From contig JAQFVV010000570.1 in the NCBI GenBank assembly GCA_028023455.1, positions 305,136 to 369,135 of the forward strand: a stretch of DNA of 64,000 bases, in the 5' to 3' direction. Each line of letters begins with the position of its first letter. The first letter of the stretch is position 1. This document shows positions 37,401 through 50,400 of this stretch, one piece after another. The notes beneath the pieces are model-generated. The model saw nothing but the letters and a program-made list of their open reading frames with translations, was not told the origin of the DNA and searched no databases. This DNA is from Epiperipatus broadwayi (Eukaryota > Onychophora > Udeonychophora > Euonychophora > Peripatidae). The position numbers were made by a program, and so were the translations under genes.

Positions 37401-37589
37401 ACTAAAACTTTCAAAAGCTTTAATTAAAATTCAATTTAAAAAATTCACTAAAATATGTACATATTCAACCTCACAAAATTGATTCAACAAGTTGCACATA
37501 CAATAGTGTAGTAAGAAAAATAACTACATTAATGTATTGCAAAACATTAAAAAAAAATTTCAATTATTTTGCTAAACCTGAAAAAAGAA
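34406..37589. other. AT-rich noncoding stretch
   Basis: No supported gene. Contains a C11 run at 35296-35306, an ACACAC run near 36936 and a mixed-composition patch at 35380-35470 without a frame. Confidence 0.45.
35296..35306. repeat. C11 homopolymer
   Basis: Eleven consecutive C in AT-rich DNA. Confidence 0.9.
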
Positions 37590-37952
37590 CAAATTGTTCA
37601 AACTTTTTTTCATTGTATGGAATTTCTTTTGATTTTCAACTTTTTATCAACAGTTGAATTGTTTTTATATAGGGGAAGGAATGAGTTTGACAAATGCATT
37701 ATATATTAATTATAAGAAGTTCACACAATGCTAAAACCTAATTTACAATTAAAACTTTAAAATGTTAAAAGCATTTGTAAGATAAAAATATATTGATAAT
37801 GTATTATCTATATTTAAACTAATCATGATTTGATTAACATAAAAAAAGAATAAGTAATTCAAACTCATTATTTTTTGAATGGAATTTCTTTTGACTTTCA
37901 ATTTTTTTACCAACAGTTGAATTGTTTTTATATACAGCAAAAAATGAGTTTG

Positions 37953-38720
37953 CCCTTAAACCGCTAATTATATTATTGGTTGTATGAGGTAAAAATCAAA
38001 TCTTTTAATTGGCCAACTCACAAACTGAAGACAAAGCCTATTGTTAAAACATATTCGTCTATAATATTAAATTCAACTCAGATACGTTTATAAAAAGTAT
38101 ATTACTAATTTTTCAGGTTATGTAAAAGAATGAAAGTTCTTTCAAAAATAAATTTCTATTTATTTATTATAAAATATATTCAATTTCGGCAAATATAAAG
38201 CGAATGTCTAAACAAAAAAGTGGTGACGCGAACGCTTTTTTTCAATGTTACGTTATCGAAAAGTAAAGATTTCTTTTTGCTAAATCTTAAATATTTTTAC
38301 TAAAATCTTCAATATTTTTTGAAAATAATTTTGTTTTTTTAGTTTATTTTTTAAAAATTATTTTAATTTCTCAAATTATACTGTTTTAAATACTTAAATC
38401 ACATTCGAAATGAAAATCTCAGTGTTTTTCTTTATTTTCTTTGATCAGGCGGTTTCTTTGTTCTTTCCAGCCAATCAGAATGTCTTTTTTGGCTAAGAGC
38501 TCGCTGATAACCAATCACTAACAATGTTCTTTCTTTGTTTAGGTTTAAATGCGTTTTTTTTGATTTTTTACTTGTAAAATAATTCGGAAGAGGGCACCAT
38601 CTTACAGAACTTTTAAAAACCTAATCAATACCTGTCAAACGAATATTTTAGCATAAGAACTTGCAGAGTTAGAGTGACGTCAGATGTCGACGAGAGACCT
38701 CGTAAGAGGCGAGAAAAGGG
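37953..38720. mobile_element. Possible piggyBac-like non-autonomous insertion
   Basis: The segment splitting the tandem repeat starts CCCTTAAACCGC and ends GCGAGAAAAGGG, so both ends open CCCTT on their own strand. TTAA follows the right end directly (38721-38724); the left flank reads TTTG, with a TTAA just inside. CCCT-type ends at TTAA are the piggyBac signature, but the left duplication is not intact. It is 768 bp, with no transposase frame, but with unusually many CpGs, two CCAAT boxes and a CRE. It may instead be a displaced promoter. Confidence 0.35.
38455..38700. promoter_or_regulatory. Promoter-like block: two CCAAT boxes and a CRE
   Basis: CCAATCAG at 38471-38478 and CCAATCAC at 38511-38518 precede a perfect cAMP-response element, TGACGTCA, at 38675-38682, in a CpG-rich stretch (GTCGACGAGAGACCTCG). 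Such clustering is rare in this window. No coding exon is visible next to it on either strand. Confidence 0.35.
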
Positions 38721-38831
38721 TTAATTATAAGAAGTTCACACAGTGCTAAAATTTAATTTACAACTAAAACTTCAGAATGTTAAAAGCATTTAGTAGATAA
38801 AAATACATAGGTAATATATTATCTATATTGT

Positions 38832-41800
38832 AATAGTCAGATTTGTACATTCACATAACAAAATCAATACACTAAAGCCGATTGAAATGGGATGGTAAGA
38901 TCCAGAATCTGAACCAGCATTTTGTGATTTAACACCATATGAGTGACATTTCTGAGGTTACACATGAGCCTTAATTTTAATTGCAAGCTGCTCTAAACAG
39001 GGAGAAACATGAGACCCTATGGCTAACCACACACACATTGCATAAAACTGGACTAAACATCTATTAATGGCTAAGCTAATATAATATTGACATTTTATAT
39101 AATAATATCTGGTAATATAATTAATAAGTAAGTGGATTGGATTGAGATATGAAAAAAGAATAATGAAGACAGGATAAATTTAAATACATTTATTAAGATT
39201 ATTAGTAATGAAAAACAAGATAAATTAAATTACACTATTTAGGGATCATATTGAGATAGGCACTCACAGGAATTATACAATGAAATATAATCAGTCCCAG
39301 GTAATAATGTTCGGACTCATTTAAATATATTAGCTGACTTTCATGCTCAGTTAATAATCTATGCATATAAGAATTTAATATGCCAACATAATATTCATTT
39401 AATATCATGGTTTGCCAAATGATAAATAACAATGCTATCCAGAAATATAATTTAATTACTACAGCATTAATATGGTGACTGTTTACTAAGTTTCTCTAAT
39501 ATTCAAGCCTAATAATGTAGATTGATAATGATGTGAATCATCATTCATCAAACTAAAGATTATCTTAGTTTCGGATAAATCCCAAATAACATATATTACA
39601 GAGAGAACTAATCGAACTAGCCCTACATACATTCACTATAGGCACTTAAAATATGCTATAAAGAGAGAGGAGGAATTACTTATATATATATATTAATATC
39701 CTCATTTAACAAGCAATTAATTCACATTTCTAATCAGATTTAATAAAAAGGGAGGGAAAACTTACTTATGAGGATCAGAATTAATGAAAATAACTAAATA
39801 TGCCTTATTAATATCTCCCTGCCCAGAATTCTATTATTAATTAAGTAAAATTATGCTTAGAATCATAATTTATCAGTATAACAAAGCAAATCATAACAAT
39901 TAAATATGAAATGTGATCAGTTATTAATTAATGAATTTTAATTTCGAAACAGCGATTTGGATGTAATAAAACAAAGTGTTATATCGTAATAACTAAATTG
40001 AAGATAGAAATATTATCTTCAGGATAAAATTATTAAAATGGCATATCATCATATATCTAAATGACATATTAAAACTTTAAATATATAAAAGAGTATAAAC
40101 TTCATCACAAATATGAGAGTAAAACAGAATTTAATTAACAAAATAATTATTACGTTTATCTCTTTAACATGTTTGAGATAATAGATTTTAGATATTTTAC
40201 AGTAAAGCAAGTGAGTATTTATTATTGTTTTTACAGGTTGGAGTAAAAAAAAGATTTGAGCTATTAGACTTTAAACTGGGCATTTATTTAAATTTACTAC
40301 AGCTATAGTTTTAAAAATTGATAATTAAAGTTCATCTTAGAGCTCTTATGGTAGTCATGAAGGTTATTATCTAACTCCTGGGTAGCAGCTTGTCTCTTGG
40401 CTTTGTTCTCTGGATAGGCAAGCAGTTGTCTACTTGAAGTACGGTTGCAATAGATTTCTATCAGGAAGATTATCTATGCTATGTTGGCTTGTACCATTTC
40501 AGCATGTAGAATGGAGATGAAGATCGTTTCTCAGGCATGAGGAACAGCACAATCCACCTAAATATTCGATGATCCTAAAATGCAAACGAGTATGGATTCG
40601 GCTTGCAAACCTTTTTAAAATTTGACTGAGTATATATGTAGCAAAAAACAGCCTATTTATACTTTCTCATGATGAAATTACATTTTTAATAAACAAAATT
40701 TTCCCAGTGAAGTTAGCAATTAGCACCTTTAAAATTTGATATTTTTAGAGACCAAAATAACTTTTAGCTTTTGTTTTAATCCACAAACAGAATGTTTTCT
40801 TATATTTGCCATTTACTCCCCCCCCCCCCGCAAGATTTTAGAAATCGACACAGTTGGCTAAATCTTGGTTACAACTTAAAATATATTTCGACAAACATTT
40901 ATTGTCATTAATAAAATTTTGATTTCAGCATCCCACCATACTAAATGCAGGTATGAGTGATATAATTTTTCCAGATTATTTTAAAATAATTAAAAAAATA
41001 TAAAACGACTAAATAACAAAACGCTATATATATATATGATGGTGGCACGTAGAATATACCCATATATATGCGATCTAAGCAAAATAAAGTATAAAATTGA
41101 TTTATAATTTAAATTAAAACGCATTTTAAATTATACACGATCTTTTAAATATGTGAAAATTGTTGTGGCAAGTAAAATAAAAACATTATTAAAAAAAAGA
41201 TGTAGTGTGCTTTCATTCCTAAAAAAAGTCATGCTTCATAACTGCTGTATATAATTTTTTTCCCTCTTTGAACTGAAATATCTGTAGATATATTTTTCCT
41301 TGAATAAAGTTCCTTCTAAAATTAATTTACTTAAACCTAAATATTATATAGCAAACCAAAATATTATAAGAAACTTTTTTAAATAAGATTTTTAAATGTT
41401 TTTAATATATATATATTTGAAAGCAGACACTTTATTCTAAATAAACATTTTAAAATAAACAAAACTTTAAATTAATTCTACAAAAGAAGATGAAGTGAAT
41501 TTGTTCTCTATATTCTTTAAGCAAAATTAGAAAAGCAAATAATTAAAATATATATAATTTAAAAGACAATCTTGGTTGCATCTTCTTTTAACTCTGCTTA
41601 GTAGAAAAACCAGTAAATCATTTCTTTCCCTCATATCAATCAATTAAATAATTTACACTAAATACATAGATTATATAAAATAAAATCTAGTCAATTACAC
41701 ATATGATAAATATAATCAGCGGTCAACATAAAAAAAAACTTAAATTATTAATGTTCAGTTATCAATCTAATCTATAAATAGTTTTTTTACTTATGTGTAC

Positions 41801-41927
41801 ATATATATGAAACAGTAATAAATGTTTCCAAGCACTGCAGTTCATTGTGAGGATTCTTAATTTATCTGATATTTCACTCTTAATGGCATGTATTCCTTGA
41901 GTTAATTTATTATTACTTTTTCTAGTA
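38832..41927. other. Noncoding stretch with one unassigned mixed-composition block
   Basis: 40340-40625 is richer in G+C (for example GGGTAGCAGCTTGTCTCTTGG) with no intact frame on either strand; it could be a promoter, old exon or LTR relic. 38870-39060 is similar but weaker. The rest is A/T-rich, with a C12 run at 40818-40829. Confidence 0.35.
40818..40829. repeat. C12 homopolymer
   Basis: Twelve consecutive C followed by G in AT-rich DNA. Confidence 0.9.
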
Positions 41928-42573
41928 GTGTTGGGTTACATATACTGTGGACTCCAGGTGACACTGCAGAATCTGGTAGTGTAGCATTTTAATGTATTTA
42001 ATGTTTTTTTCACTTGATTGGCCTTAGACTAAATTTTTTACTTGATTTTGTACTTACTTTTGATATCTTGCCTTAGGCATTTTAATTTTAATGATTATTT
42101 TGTGTATTTTTACCGATTTTGTGTGTGTGTACTTTTTAAAAATTTACATATTATTTTACTTGTCGGTGTTTGTACTTTTTTAAAATTTACGTATTACTTT
42201 ACTTAATTTTTTACTGGCCTTAGGCTAAATTTTTTACTTACTTTTGATATCTTACCTTAAACATTTTAATTTTAATGGTTATTTTGTGTGTTTTTACCAA
42301 TTTTGTGTGTATACTTTTTAAAATTTACATATTATTTCACTTGTGTGTGTGTGTGTACTTTTTTAAAATGTACATATTATTTCAATTGATTTTATACTTG
42401 CCTTAAGCAAAAAATTTTACTTGATTTTTACTTAGTTTTGATATCTTGCCTTAGACAATTTAATTTTAATTTTCCCTCGATTTCAGACATTTTTGTATAG
42501 AAATTTATCACTTGCAGACTTCTTGGTGGTTCTGCAGCATCACCTGGTGGCCACAGTACACATAACCCAACAC
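41928..42573. mobile_element. TA-flanked terminal-inverted-repeat element (MITE-like)
   Basis: GTGTTGGGTTACATATACTG at the left and its inverted counterpart at the right (ending CATAACCCAACAC) form inverted repeats of about 50 bp that stay alignable through CCAGGTGA and CTGCAGAA. TA borders both ends (41926-41927, 42574-42575), as for Tc1/mariner-type insertions. The interior is a tandem repeat with a period of about 185-190 bp (TTTTGATATCTTGCCTTAGGC and variants at about 42058, 42243 and 42434). No transposase. Confidence 0.75.
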
Positions 42574-42951
42574 TACCTAATTTCCTTCAATTTTATTTAG
42601 CTTTCCCAATATTCAGTCTTTAAATAGAATTCATTTTGCAATGTTTTATGAAATCATTCATATCTTACTGATATAATACTTATTTCTGTAATCATGATAT
42701 GTCATTAATTTTTTGTGTTTATTTGATTATAGATCAAGTTACAGTATGTTTCTTGCTTTATTCTTTCTCATTAAAATTTATTACTATCATTATTTAATAT
42801 ATGAATTTTTTTTGGACAGCTTAATTCTGTGTGCTGATAATTATATATTAAATTCTTTTCAGTTTTCTAAAAATTTTGTTTATTATTTTTAGATAAGTTT
42901 CAGTTTTTTAAATTTCATTTTGCTTAACTAATTTTTCTTCTACATTCACAT

Positions 42952-43095
42952 CTACTTTATTTCTCTTTGTATTTCTGAAATCTTTTCTGCAATCTCTATT
43001 TCAAGTTGAGATTCATCAACTTTTAGCTCAATCATAAAATCAATTTTATTTTTAAACTCTTCTGTAACACCAACTTTTGAAGTTCTTTCATTTAC
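42952..43095 (-). pseudogene. Coding-like relic, Glu/Lys/Ile-rich helix
   Basis: The minus strand is open for about 47 codons with VNERTSKVGVTEEFKN and ESQLEIEIAEKISEIQREIK before a stop. The pattern is a charged amphipathic helix rather than A/T noise. It may be part of a retroelement Gag; no domain is recognisable. Confidence 0.2.
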
Positions 43096-43740
43096 TTAAC
43101 TCTATTTTATCTAACTTTCTGTATTGTAACAGGAACTACCCATAACTACTGAGTTCAATCCTGCAACAGCTAGCAAATAAGACAGAGTGAAATAATTAAT
43201 TTAATTATTATTATTAAAAAGGAGATTAAACTGAAAGATATGTTATATTTCCTAGTCCCCTTATTTGAATAACCATCTCCACTAAGACCAGCCAAGCTTT
43301 GAGCATCACTTTCCTACACAGATTCCCTACAAGATCCTTACTGAAAGCCACACCAAACATTGCTAGCCCTCTTACTCTACTTCTCAAAGTGAATAGCCTA
43401 TCTTACAACTATAGAGTGAAGTGAATCAAATATTGAAAAGAAACAAACAATAATAATAATAATAAAAATACCACACAAAAAAATCTAATATATAATACAT
43501 TAATGCATAATAAGAGGATACCACTTCCCTTATAATTCATTATTGCACAAAGAGAGCACACCCCTTTCCTTCTATTAGTTTATTACTATATGCTCTCCTA
43601 CCACAACTTTGTGGGCATATAATACACACACACATATAAAATAAAAAACATATAGATATATAATACACATGATTGGTGATATTATACCAGAGAAAAAATA
43701 TATATATATCAGCGAGATATATTTCAATTCATGTTTTCTA
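43096..43740. other. Mixed-composition noncoding block
   Basis: 43240-43420 and 43500-43620 are richer in C than the surroundings but have no long frame. AT microsatellites follow. No assignment. Confidence 0.35.
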
Positions 43741-43965
43741 TACATTAACAAATAAATACAAAAAAATTATATACTTTATCTAATTCTATATTTATATATA
43801 CATTGACATGCATATAATTTAATTTTGCTAAAATATTAATTTCTTAACTAAATACAAAAAAAAATTATGTACATCTTTATCTAACTCTATATGTATACAT
43901 ACATTTATATATGTATAGTGTAATTTTAATAAGACATTAATTTCTTGAATAAATATAGTATATAT
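43741..43965. repeat. ~100-bp tandem repeat, the insertion target of the LTR element
   Basis: Two units (about 43741-43854 and 43855-43960) share TTTATCTAAYTCTATAT, ACAT-rich middle, and AATATTAATTTCTTAACTAAATA or AGACATTAATTTCTTGAATAAATA. A third, diverged unit begins right after the LTR element, at 57625 (TTTATCTAATTCTACACG ... AAAATGTTAATTTTTGAAAT). The element therefore lies at a unit junction. Confidence 0.65.
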
Positions 43966-43969
43966 ATAT

Positions 43970-46900
43970 TGTAACATAATAAATGAATCAAAAAAATAGA
44001 AATATTACCATACCTGAGTAGTCCATAGAATGATCATAAGTTCAAAAATTAAATGATGATCAAATTATTAATAACCAGTATTATATGAAATCTATTATGA
44101 AAATCACGTGAAGTGAGTACACTAGTAATTCAATAAAATATAACTCAGGTATACAGGCAGTAGGTTTTATCCACTTTCATTCCTTGGTTTGATGTTAAGT
44201 GCATGTTTAAACAAATACTAAGTGAATATGGTCTAGCAGGGCGCCACTAGATTATCTGAATCTAGACACGGTTATATCTGATAACCTTTCACATGTACCG
44301 GGTTTGAATCCCTTCTTGGTACTTTATTTCTAATAAAAAATGAGAGATTTTGCTTTTTGAGCCATATCACTATAAGCACTAATATTTAGGTAAAAGTAAA
44401 ACATCTTTAAACCAAAGTGGAGTATATTAGACATAAATCATTTCTCAGATCTTAACATAACAAATGTGTTTCAATATTTTTATAAGTTCACTAGCTCAGA
44501 TTATATATAACTAATTTAGGATGGCAATTCACTCATCCTTGCATGAAATAGATGATGGGATGTGGTTATAATAATACTAAGAAATCACTAAATATTATAA
44601 AATCAATATTTATTTATGGCCTTTAAACAGTTAAACAGCTCATTAATTAAAACGTTGATGACGATGATGATGATGATAATAATAACAATAATGACAAGGG
44701 TTTCAACTACAGCTCTAGGACTAAGCCTAAACATAAAACTAAATTTTATAAAGAAATTCATAATTATTGCTTAATTTTAGCATATTTACTTATATCTTAA
44801 ATAACTAATATTCAACCATTGATGATGATGAATAATCACACTTAACAAAGACTACACTTAATGAAATATATACGCCTCGTTTAATAAAACAAACTAATAT
44901 TTATTACTACAGTTCTAACATATACATAAAAATTTCTAGATAAATATGAAAATTGACATGAATAATAATAATAATAATTGATTATATAACAATCCTCAGA
45001 TTAATTTTAAGTTCTTCCCCCTTTCCCTTCAAATGTATTTTGTATTAAGTTGGACGTCACATTGACCATGATAGATCGTCGTGAAAAAGTATTTCAAGAC
45101 AAAAAAATATTATCTGCTCATTAGCACACATACTTTAAAATCCAACATGTAAATAGAATGTAAAAAAAAAATGTTAGTAAAATTGAAAGAGCAAGTTTTA
45201 GAAAAGAGTTTTAAATTATTTTCTCCCCCTCCCTTCCAAGCGCTGAAATCTATACTGAACTTGAAACAAAATAATCTAATATTCTAATACTACTCATTAT
45301 TTCACATTCACTCCCAATTATACACATATAAAAATATTATTATGTATGTGCGTGTTTTATCCCATAATAACAAAATATTATTAAAAACCAAAATAATAAT
45401 AATATATTAGTTAAAACTAAAATCATAATACCATAAAAAAAAATTGTTTTACACATTAATATTGTAAAATTAATAAACAAATAATTTTCATACATTCAAG
45501 ATCATTTATGAAGCTCAAAGTTATTATTAGTAAGACATTCTTGTTTTAATCGATCTGAATAGTCTTTAAAAGTTCTTTAAATAAAAATATACCACTTTAT
45601 TGCTAAAATGTTTATTAAGACTGATATCATAAAGAAAATAGATATAAAAAGTCATATTACCGATCTTTTGTTTGTGGCGAATTTCCAAGGGTTCAAACTT
45701 GTCTATATTTCTGCAGCTACTATGTGGGAACAATCTCTTTCTTGAGGTGTATAACTATTTAATGATGATGACTCTATTGAGGTTATTTGCTTTAGTGGAC
45801 AATTTGGAAATCATTATATTAATTTTTCTTCTCTTCCTGTCAAGCATGTGGATGAAATACAGCAGTTGTTTTCACATTTATAAATTTTCTTGAGTTTAAA
45901 ATCAGTTGTTGGAACAATTAATTGGACTTGATGATTAATATTTATCAGTAGATTAATTCATCTTCTTTGAATGCAGGTGAATGCTTTCTTCCTTCTATTA
46001 AAAACATCTTATTTATCTGGTCAGTTGAAAGGTGTAGAATATTATTTTAGACACATCTTTTCTTTCCTATGTGATGTGCAGCTTCCCCAGATGGTCCGGC
46101 AAATGGAATATACATATAATTTTTCTAGCCCGCCATTTCTTATATTTTCAACATTCAATTTGATAGTTTAATAATCTGAATCAATCACAATAATAATCTT
46201 AATAATAATTCAAGACAGCTTTTTATATCCAATTTTTAGCTACCTTAACCAATCAGAGATAGCATCACTTGCTATTTTTGGACAAATTTGTTTTAATTAG
46301 ATCTCTAATTTATTTTCAACCAAAGTATTTTTCAACTGAAAAGTTTAATCCTTTTTCCAGACACTTTTGTTTTAAAAAAAAAAATAGACTCAATTCTTAT
46401 TTCCTTTCTTTTGTTTTTTTTTTCTTTTTAACATCCAGGTAACACTTCAAATCTTTGAGCTTCCTTCTTTAGATCTTGATAAGACAATTTCAAAAATTAG
46501 AGTTCTGACTCATTATAAGCTTCCAAAGTGAAACAATCATTTACAAAAAAAAATTGCTACAAAGATCGATATCTGATTAAACAGATTTCCTCTTTTAACA
46601 AAAAAAATTGTACAAAAAAAATAATTTGACAGATTTAATACTTCCTTTTCTTTCAATATTTAGGAAATGTAAAATTTTGTATGTAATGTACACACATCCT
46701 TCATTCTTTCAAATCATTCATAAACTAACCTTAAATAATATGATTGCTAGCTTAGTAATTATAACCCAATTATTTAATTAAATCTGTAACTTTTAAATCC
46801 CACTTATAATTAAAGAAAAGCAAAATAGAAGTATAGAATAAAATGTTAGAATTGATCAAGCATAGCTTAGTTTTAAAGAAAGTTAAAATGTTGAATATTT

Positions 46901-47222
46901 GAAATATAAAACAAATAAATAATTTACACATACATTGCCTATATGTATGCATTATAACTTTGCTTTTTAACAGAAAATTTAAATATTAAATAGTTTAAAT
47001 GTGTGTATTACCTTTCTATCAACACACAAACAAATAAAGCATATAATTGTTGACCCATTCTTTCTCTGTTTAAAGCTTTTAGAACTGGACCTTGTAGGGT
47101 TTGAACTTGGATGCCCTACAACTTCCTTTATGGTTATATAAAATTGTGATGATGATTTTGTTTGACCTTTTCTACATGCACATTACTATAAATTTGGCTA
47201 GTGACCAAATTGTAATGGCACA
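43970..47222 (-). repeat. 3' LTR of the Ty3/gypsy element
   Basis: 3253 bp, starting TGTAACATAA and ending ATGGCACA on the plus strand. Compared with the other LTR it has an extra 12 bp near 44092 (TCTATTATGAAA region), 14 bp near 45070 (ATAGATCGTCGTGA region) and several substitutions. It includes a (GAT)n microsatellite (~44655) and a hairpin GTACC-GGG-TTTGAAT-CCC-GGTAC (~44298-44325) whose loop resembles a Pol III B box. The open frames within it are repeated in the other LTR and show no domain. Confidence 0.95.
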
Positions 47223-47223
47223 A

Positions 47224-47237
47224 CTTTCTCCCCCTTC
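47224..47237 (-). other. Polypurine tract
   Basis: The minus strand reads GAAGGGGGAGAAAG one nucleotide before the 3' LTR edge. This is the primer site for plus-strand cDNA synthesis. Confidence 0.85.
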
Positions 47238-47419
47238 GGATAAAATCATCAGCACTTTTGTTTTAACTATATTTAAAAAAAAAATCCTAACTAATAAATA
47301 CACTAATAATAATAAACACTTATAATATATATAAAAAAAAATTAACTACTGGTAAATATATTTTTCATTAAAAAAAAAAAAAAAACCTAAAAATAATTTA
47401 TTTGGAGATCTTTGCCAGG

Positions 47420-50400
47420 CTATTCTGCTGAAGTATAAGGGATCAAACTCCTAGCATTATAGGTCCCCTTATTCCCATCAAGAGCAGCAAGCATAAAGGC
47501 ATTCTCTCCTATCTTTTTAGTGATTTTGAATGGTCCTTCATACAAATGCAGAAACTTTTTAAATTTGTTTCTTTGGGGGTTGCTAACATGAGGGGTGCGT
47601 ACCAGCACAAGATCATTGATCTTAAATGGATGTGGTTTAGTTCTGGATTGCTTTACCCTTTTTTGACCCATGAGTTTAAGTTGGACTCGAGCCTTATTAA
47701 GGTCATCATCATTATTTATTTCCTCAAGGGTAATAGGCAAAGGGATTTTAATAAGCAAAGGTTCCTGTTTTCCGTAATGCAACCTAACAGGGGGGAATCC
47801 TGTTGATTCATTACAAGTGATATTAATGAGATTTACCAATTCAGGAAGTTTATTCACCCACTGTCTATGATCATCTGGAATGTAGACTCTATAAAGTCTG
47901 CTAAGCTCGCGCATAATGCGCTCGCAGGGGTTAGACTGCGGATTTCGTATAGAGCTCATAACATGTTTGATGTTCTGAGTTTGAACCCATTTCTTCCAGG
48001 TCTTCGATACAAAGGCAGTGGCATGATCTGTCAAAATCACCTCAGGTTTATCCCCGGCTTGCAACTGGTGTTTGGTGAGGCACCTGATAACACCCTTAGC
48101 ATCAGTTCGTGGCACGGCAAATGCAGATACATATTTAGAAAATACATCATATGCCACTAAAATGAACTTTTGTCGGTTATAGGCCGGGAGTGGTCCATAA
48201 AAATCAAGTGCCAACAATTGGTTAGGCCGATCCAGGATTATGGGTTGTAAAATACCAACGAATGACCTAGCATGATACTTAGTCTTGGCACAAACTGTAC
48301 ATTGTTTAATGACATTGCTGACACTTCTATACATCTGATTCCAATAGAAATAATTTTTTAACACATAATAAATCTTTGGAGTGCCATAATGGCCATATTT
48401 GCAATGAGCATATTTTACTAATTTATTAATGAGGATTTTAGGAATCACGATCCTCCAAGGGTTACCATGATTAACCTTAACCTTATACATGAGAAGATCT
48501 TGGTTGAATTTATACTGGGTAAAAACTTTCTTGAGTGATTTCTTGGAGCTGTGGCGGTTTAGGGGATGATTCAGGATGGTGATGATTCTGCCCAATTTTA
48601 GGTCTTGTTTTTGAATCCCAGCCAAATTATGGTAATCTTTTAAGATATCTCTCTCTAATTCAACATTAATATTATTAATCAAGATATTCTCTGTACCGGG
48701 ATGTTGGGGCACAAGACAGACAGGGTGACGACTAAGAACATCCGCAGGGATATTCTTAATACCCTCAACATAGACGATGCTGTAATTAAACTGTTGTAGG
48801 TATAGACTCCATCTAATTAATCTTTCATTATTTAAATAGCTTTTACTTAGAAATTCTAAGCTCCTATGGTCTGACAAAACAATGACCTCAGAGCCAAGCA
48901 AAAACTGGCGTAGCTTTTGAAAGGCCCATACTACTGCTAGGGCTTCTTTCTCTGTTATGGAGTAGTTCAGCTCTGCCCCTCTCAAATGTCTACTTAAAAA
49001 GTATAAGACCTGAGGTCTTTGATCTTCATCAAGCTGATATAAAACTACTCCCAGACCATAGTGGCTACTGTCTGTCTGTACAAAAAACTTTTTACCAAAA
49101 TCAGGGTAAGACAAAATAATGTGGTTCAAAAAGGTTTGTTTTATGGTATTGAACTCTCTGGTATGCTCAGTGGTCCACCTCCACCTTTCTGATTTCTTCA
49201 ATAACACAGACAAATACTGGGTATCCTCGGCAAAGTCCCTATAAAACTTATGATAATAGTTACATAAACCGAGGAAGGACCGCAGTTGCTTTTTGGTTTT
49301 TGGCATTGAGAAGTCCTGAATAGCAGCAATCTTTTCGGGATGGGGTTTGATACCCTGTTCGCTGATTACATGTCCCAGAAAAGTAATTTCTTTTGCAGCT
49401 ATAGTACATTTCTCCAGGTTTATCTTGACATTATGGGCTAAACACTCTTCAAAGAATATCTGTAAGTGTTCTAGATGCTCTGTAAGACTGCTGGAAGCAA
49501 TAACTATGTCATCCACATACATGATGATCTTTTCTTTCAATTGTTTTGAAAAGATCATATCCAAACATCTGATCAAACCAGCACCACTGTTAATGAGACC
49601 AAAGGGCATTCTTGTAAAAACATAAGTTTGACCTTGAAAGCGAAAGGCTGTATATTTTTGGTCTTCAGGGTGTAGTGGTATCTGCCAATAACTGGCTGTC
49701 AGATCAAAAGATGAGAAAATTGACTTTTGTTTGAATTTAATTAGCAGCTCATGTACAGGTGGAGGAATATCGCGTTCAGGAATGGTTATCTGGTTCAGCA
49801 TCCGAGCATCCAGACATACTCTTACTGTACCATCTTTCTTTCTGATAATTACCAAAGGATTGACATAAGCAGAGGAACACTTCCGAATAATTTTCCATTC
49901 CAACATTTGGTCTATCTGTTTTTGTACCTCGGCCTGATATTGATAAGGAACTGGATACATTCTCTGTTGAAAAGGTTCATTATCCTTTAACTTAATTCGA
50001 TGAGTATATCCACTGATGATGCCTGGAACAGTGGAAAACAGGCTGTTATAATTGCACATCAGTTGGTATAAATTTTCTCCTATAGTCAGATTGGCAAGAA
50101 AAACATGATTAATTTTAGTTTTAATACCAACATCAATTAGTGTGCTTCGAATACATAGCAATTGACCAGAGAGTTTCGGTAACTCCCATTCAAAAGGCAA
50201 CTGTTCTTGTTGACATAAAAATAGCCCATTCTCATAATCTAATTTACATTTATTTCTGATCATGAAGTCTGAACCTATAATGACATCATGAACCAATTCA
50301 GGCATAATCAAGAAGACATGACCAAACTCAGACTGGTTAAGCCTAAAATTAATCCAAACCTGCTTGTTGGACAGCCTGGTTCTCTTCCCATTAGCCAGAG

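Larger units (their letters stand above)
37590..38831. repeat. Tandem repeat (~262 bp unit) interrupted by a 768-bp segment
   Basis: GGAATTTCTTTTGA at 37619 recurs at 37881 with its flanks, including CAACAGTTGAATTG. TTAATTATAAGAAGTTCACAC at 37706 recurs at 38721 and stays alignable for about 110 bp. Unit 1 is continuous (37590-37816). Unit 2 is split: its left half ends at 37952 and its right half resumes at 38721. The segment between is therefore an insertion. Confidence 0.7.

Noticed and set aside
45672-45893. 73-codon frame, identical in translation to one at 56071-56292
   Set aside because: It lies inside the LTRs, antisense to the element, and the identity is simply LTR similarity. No domain and no codon-level constraint can be shown from two LTRs of one insertion.
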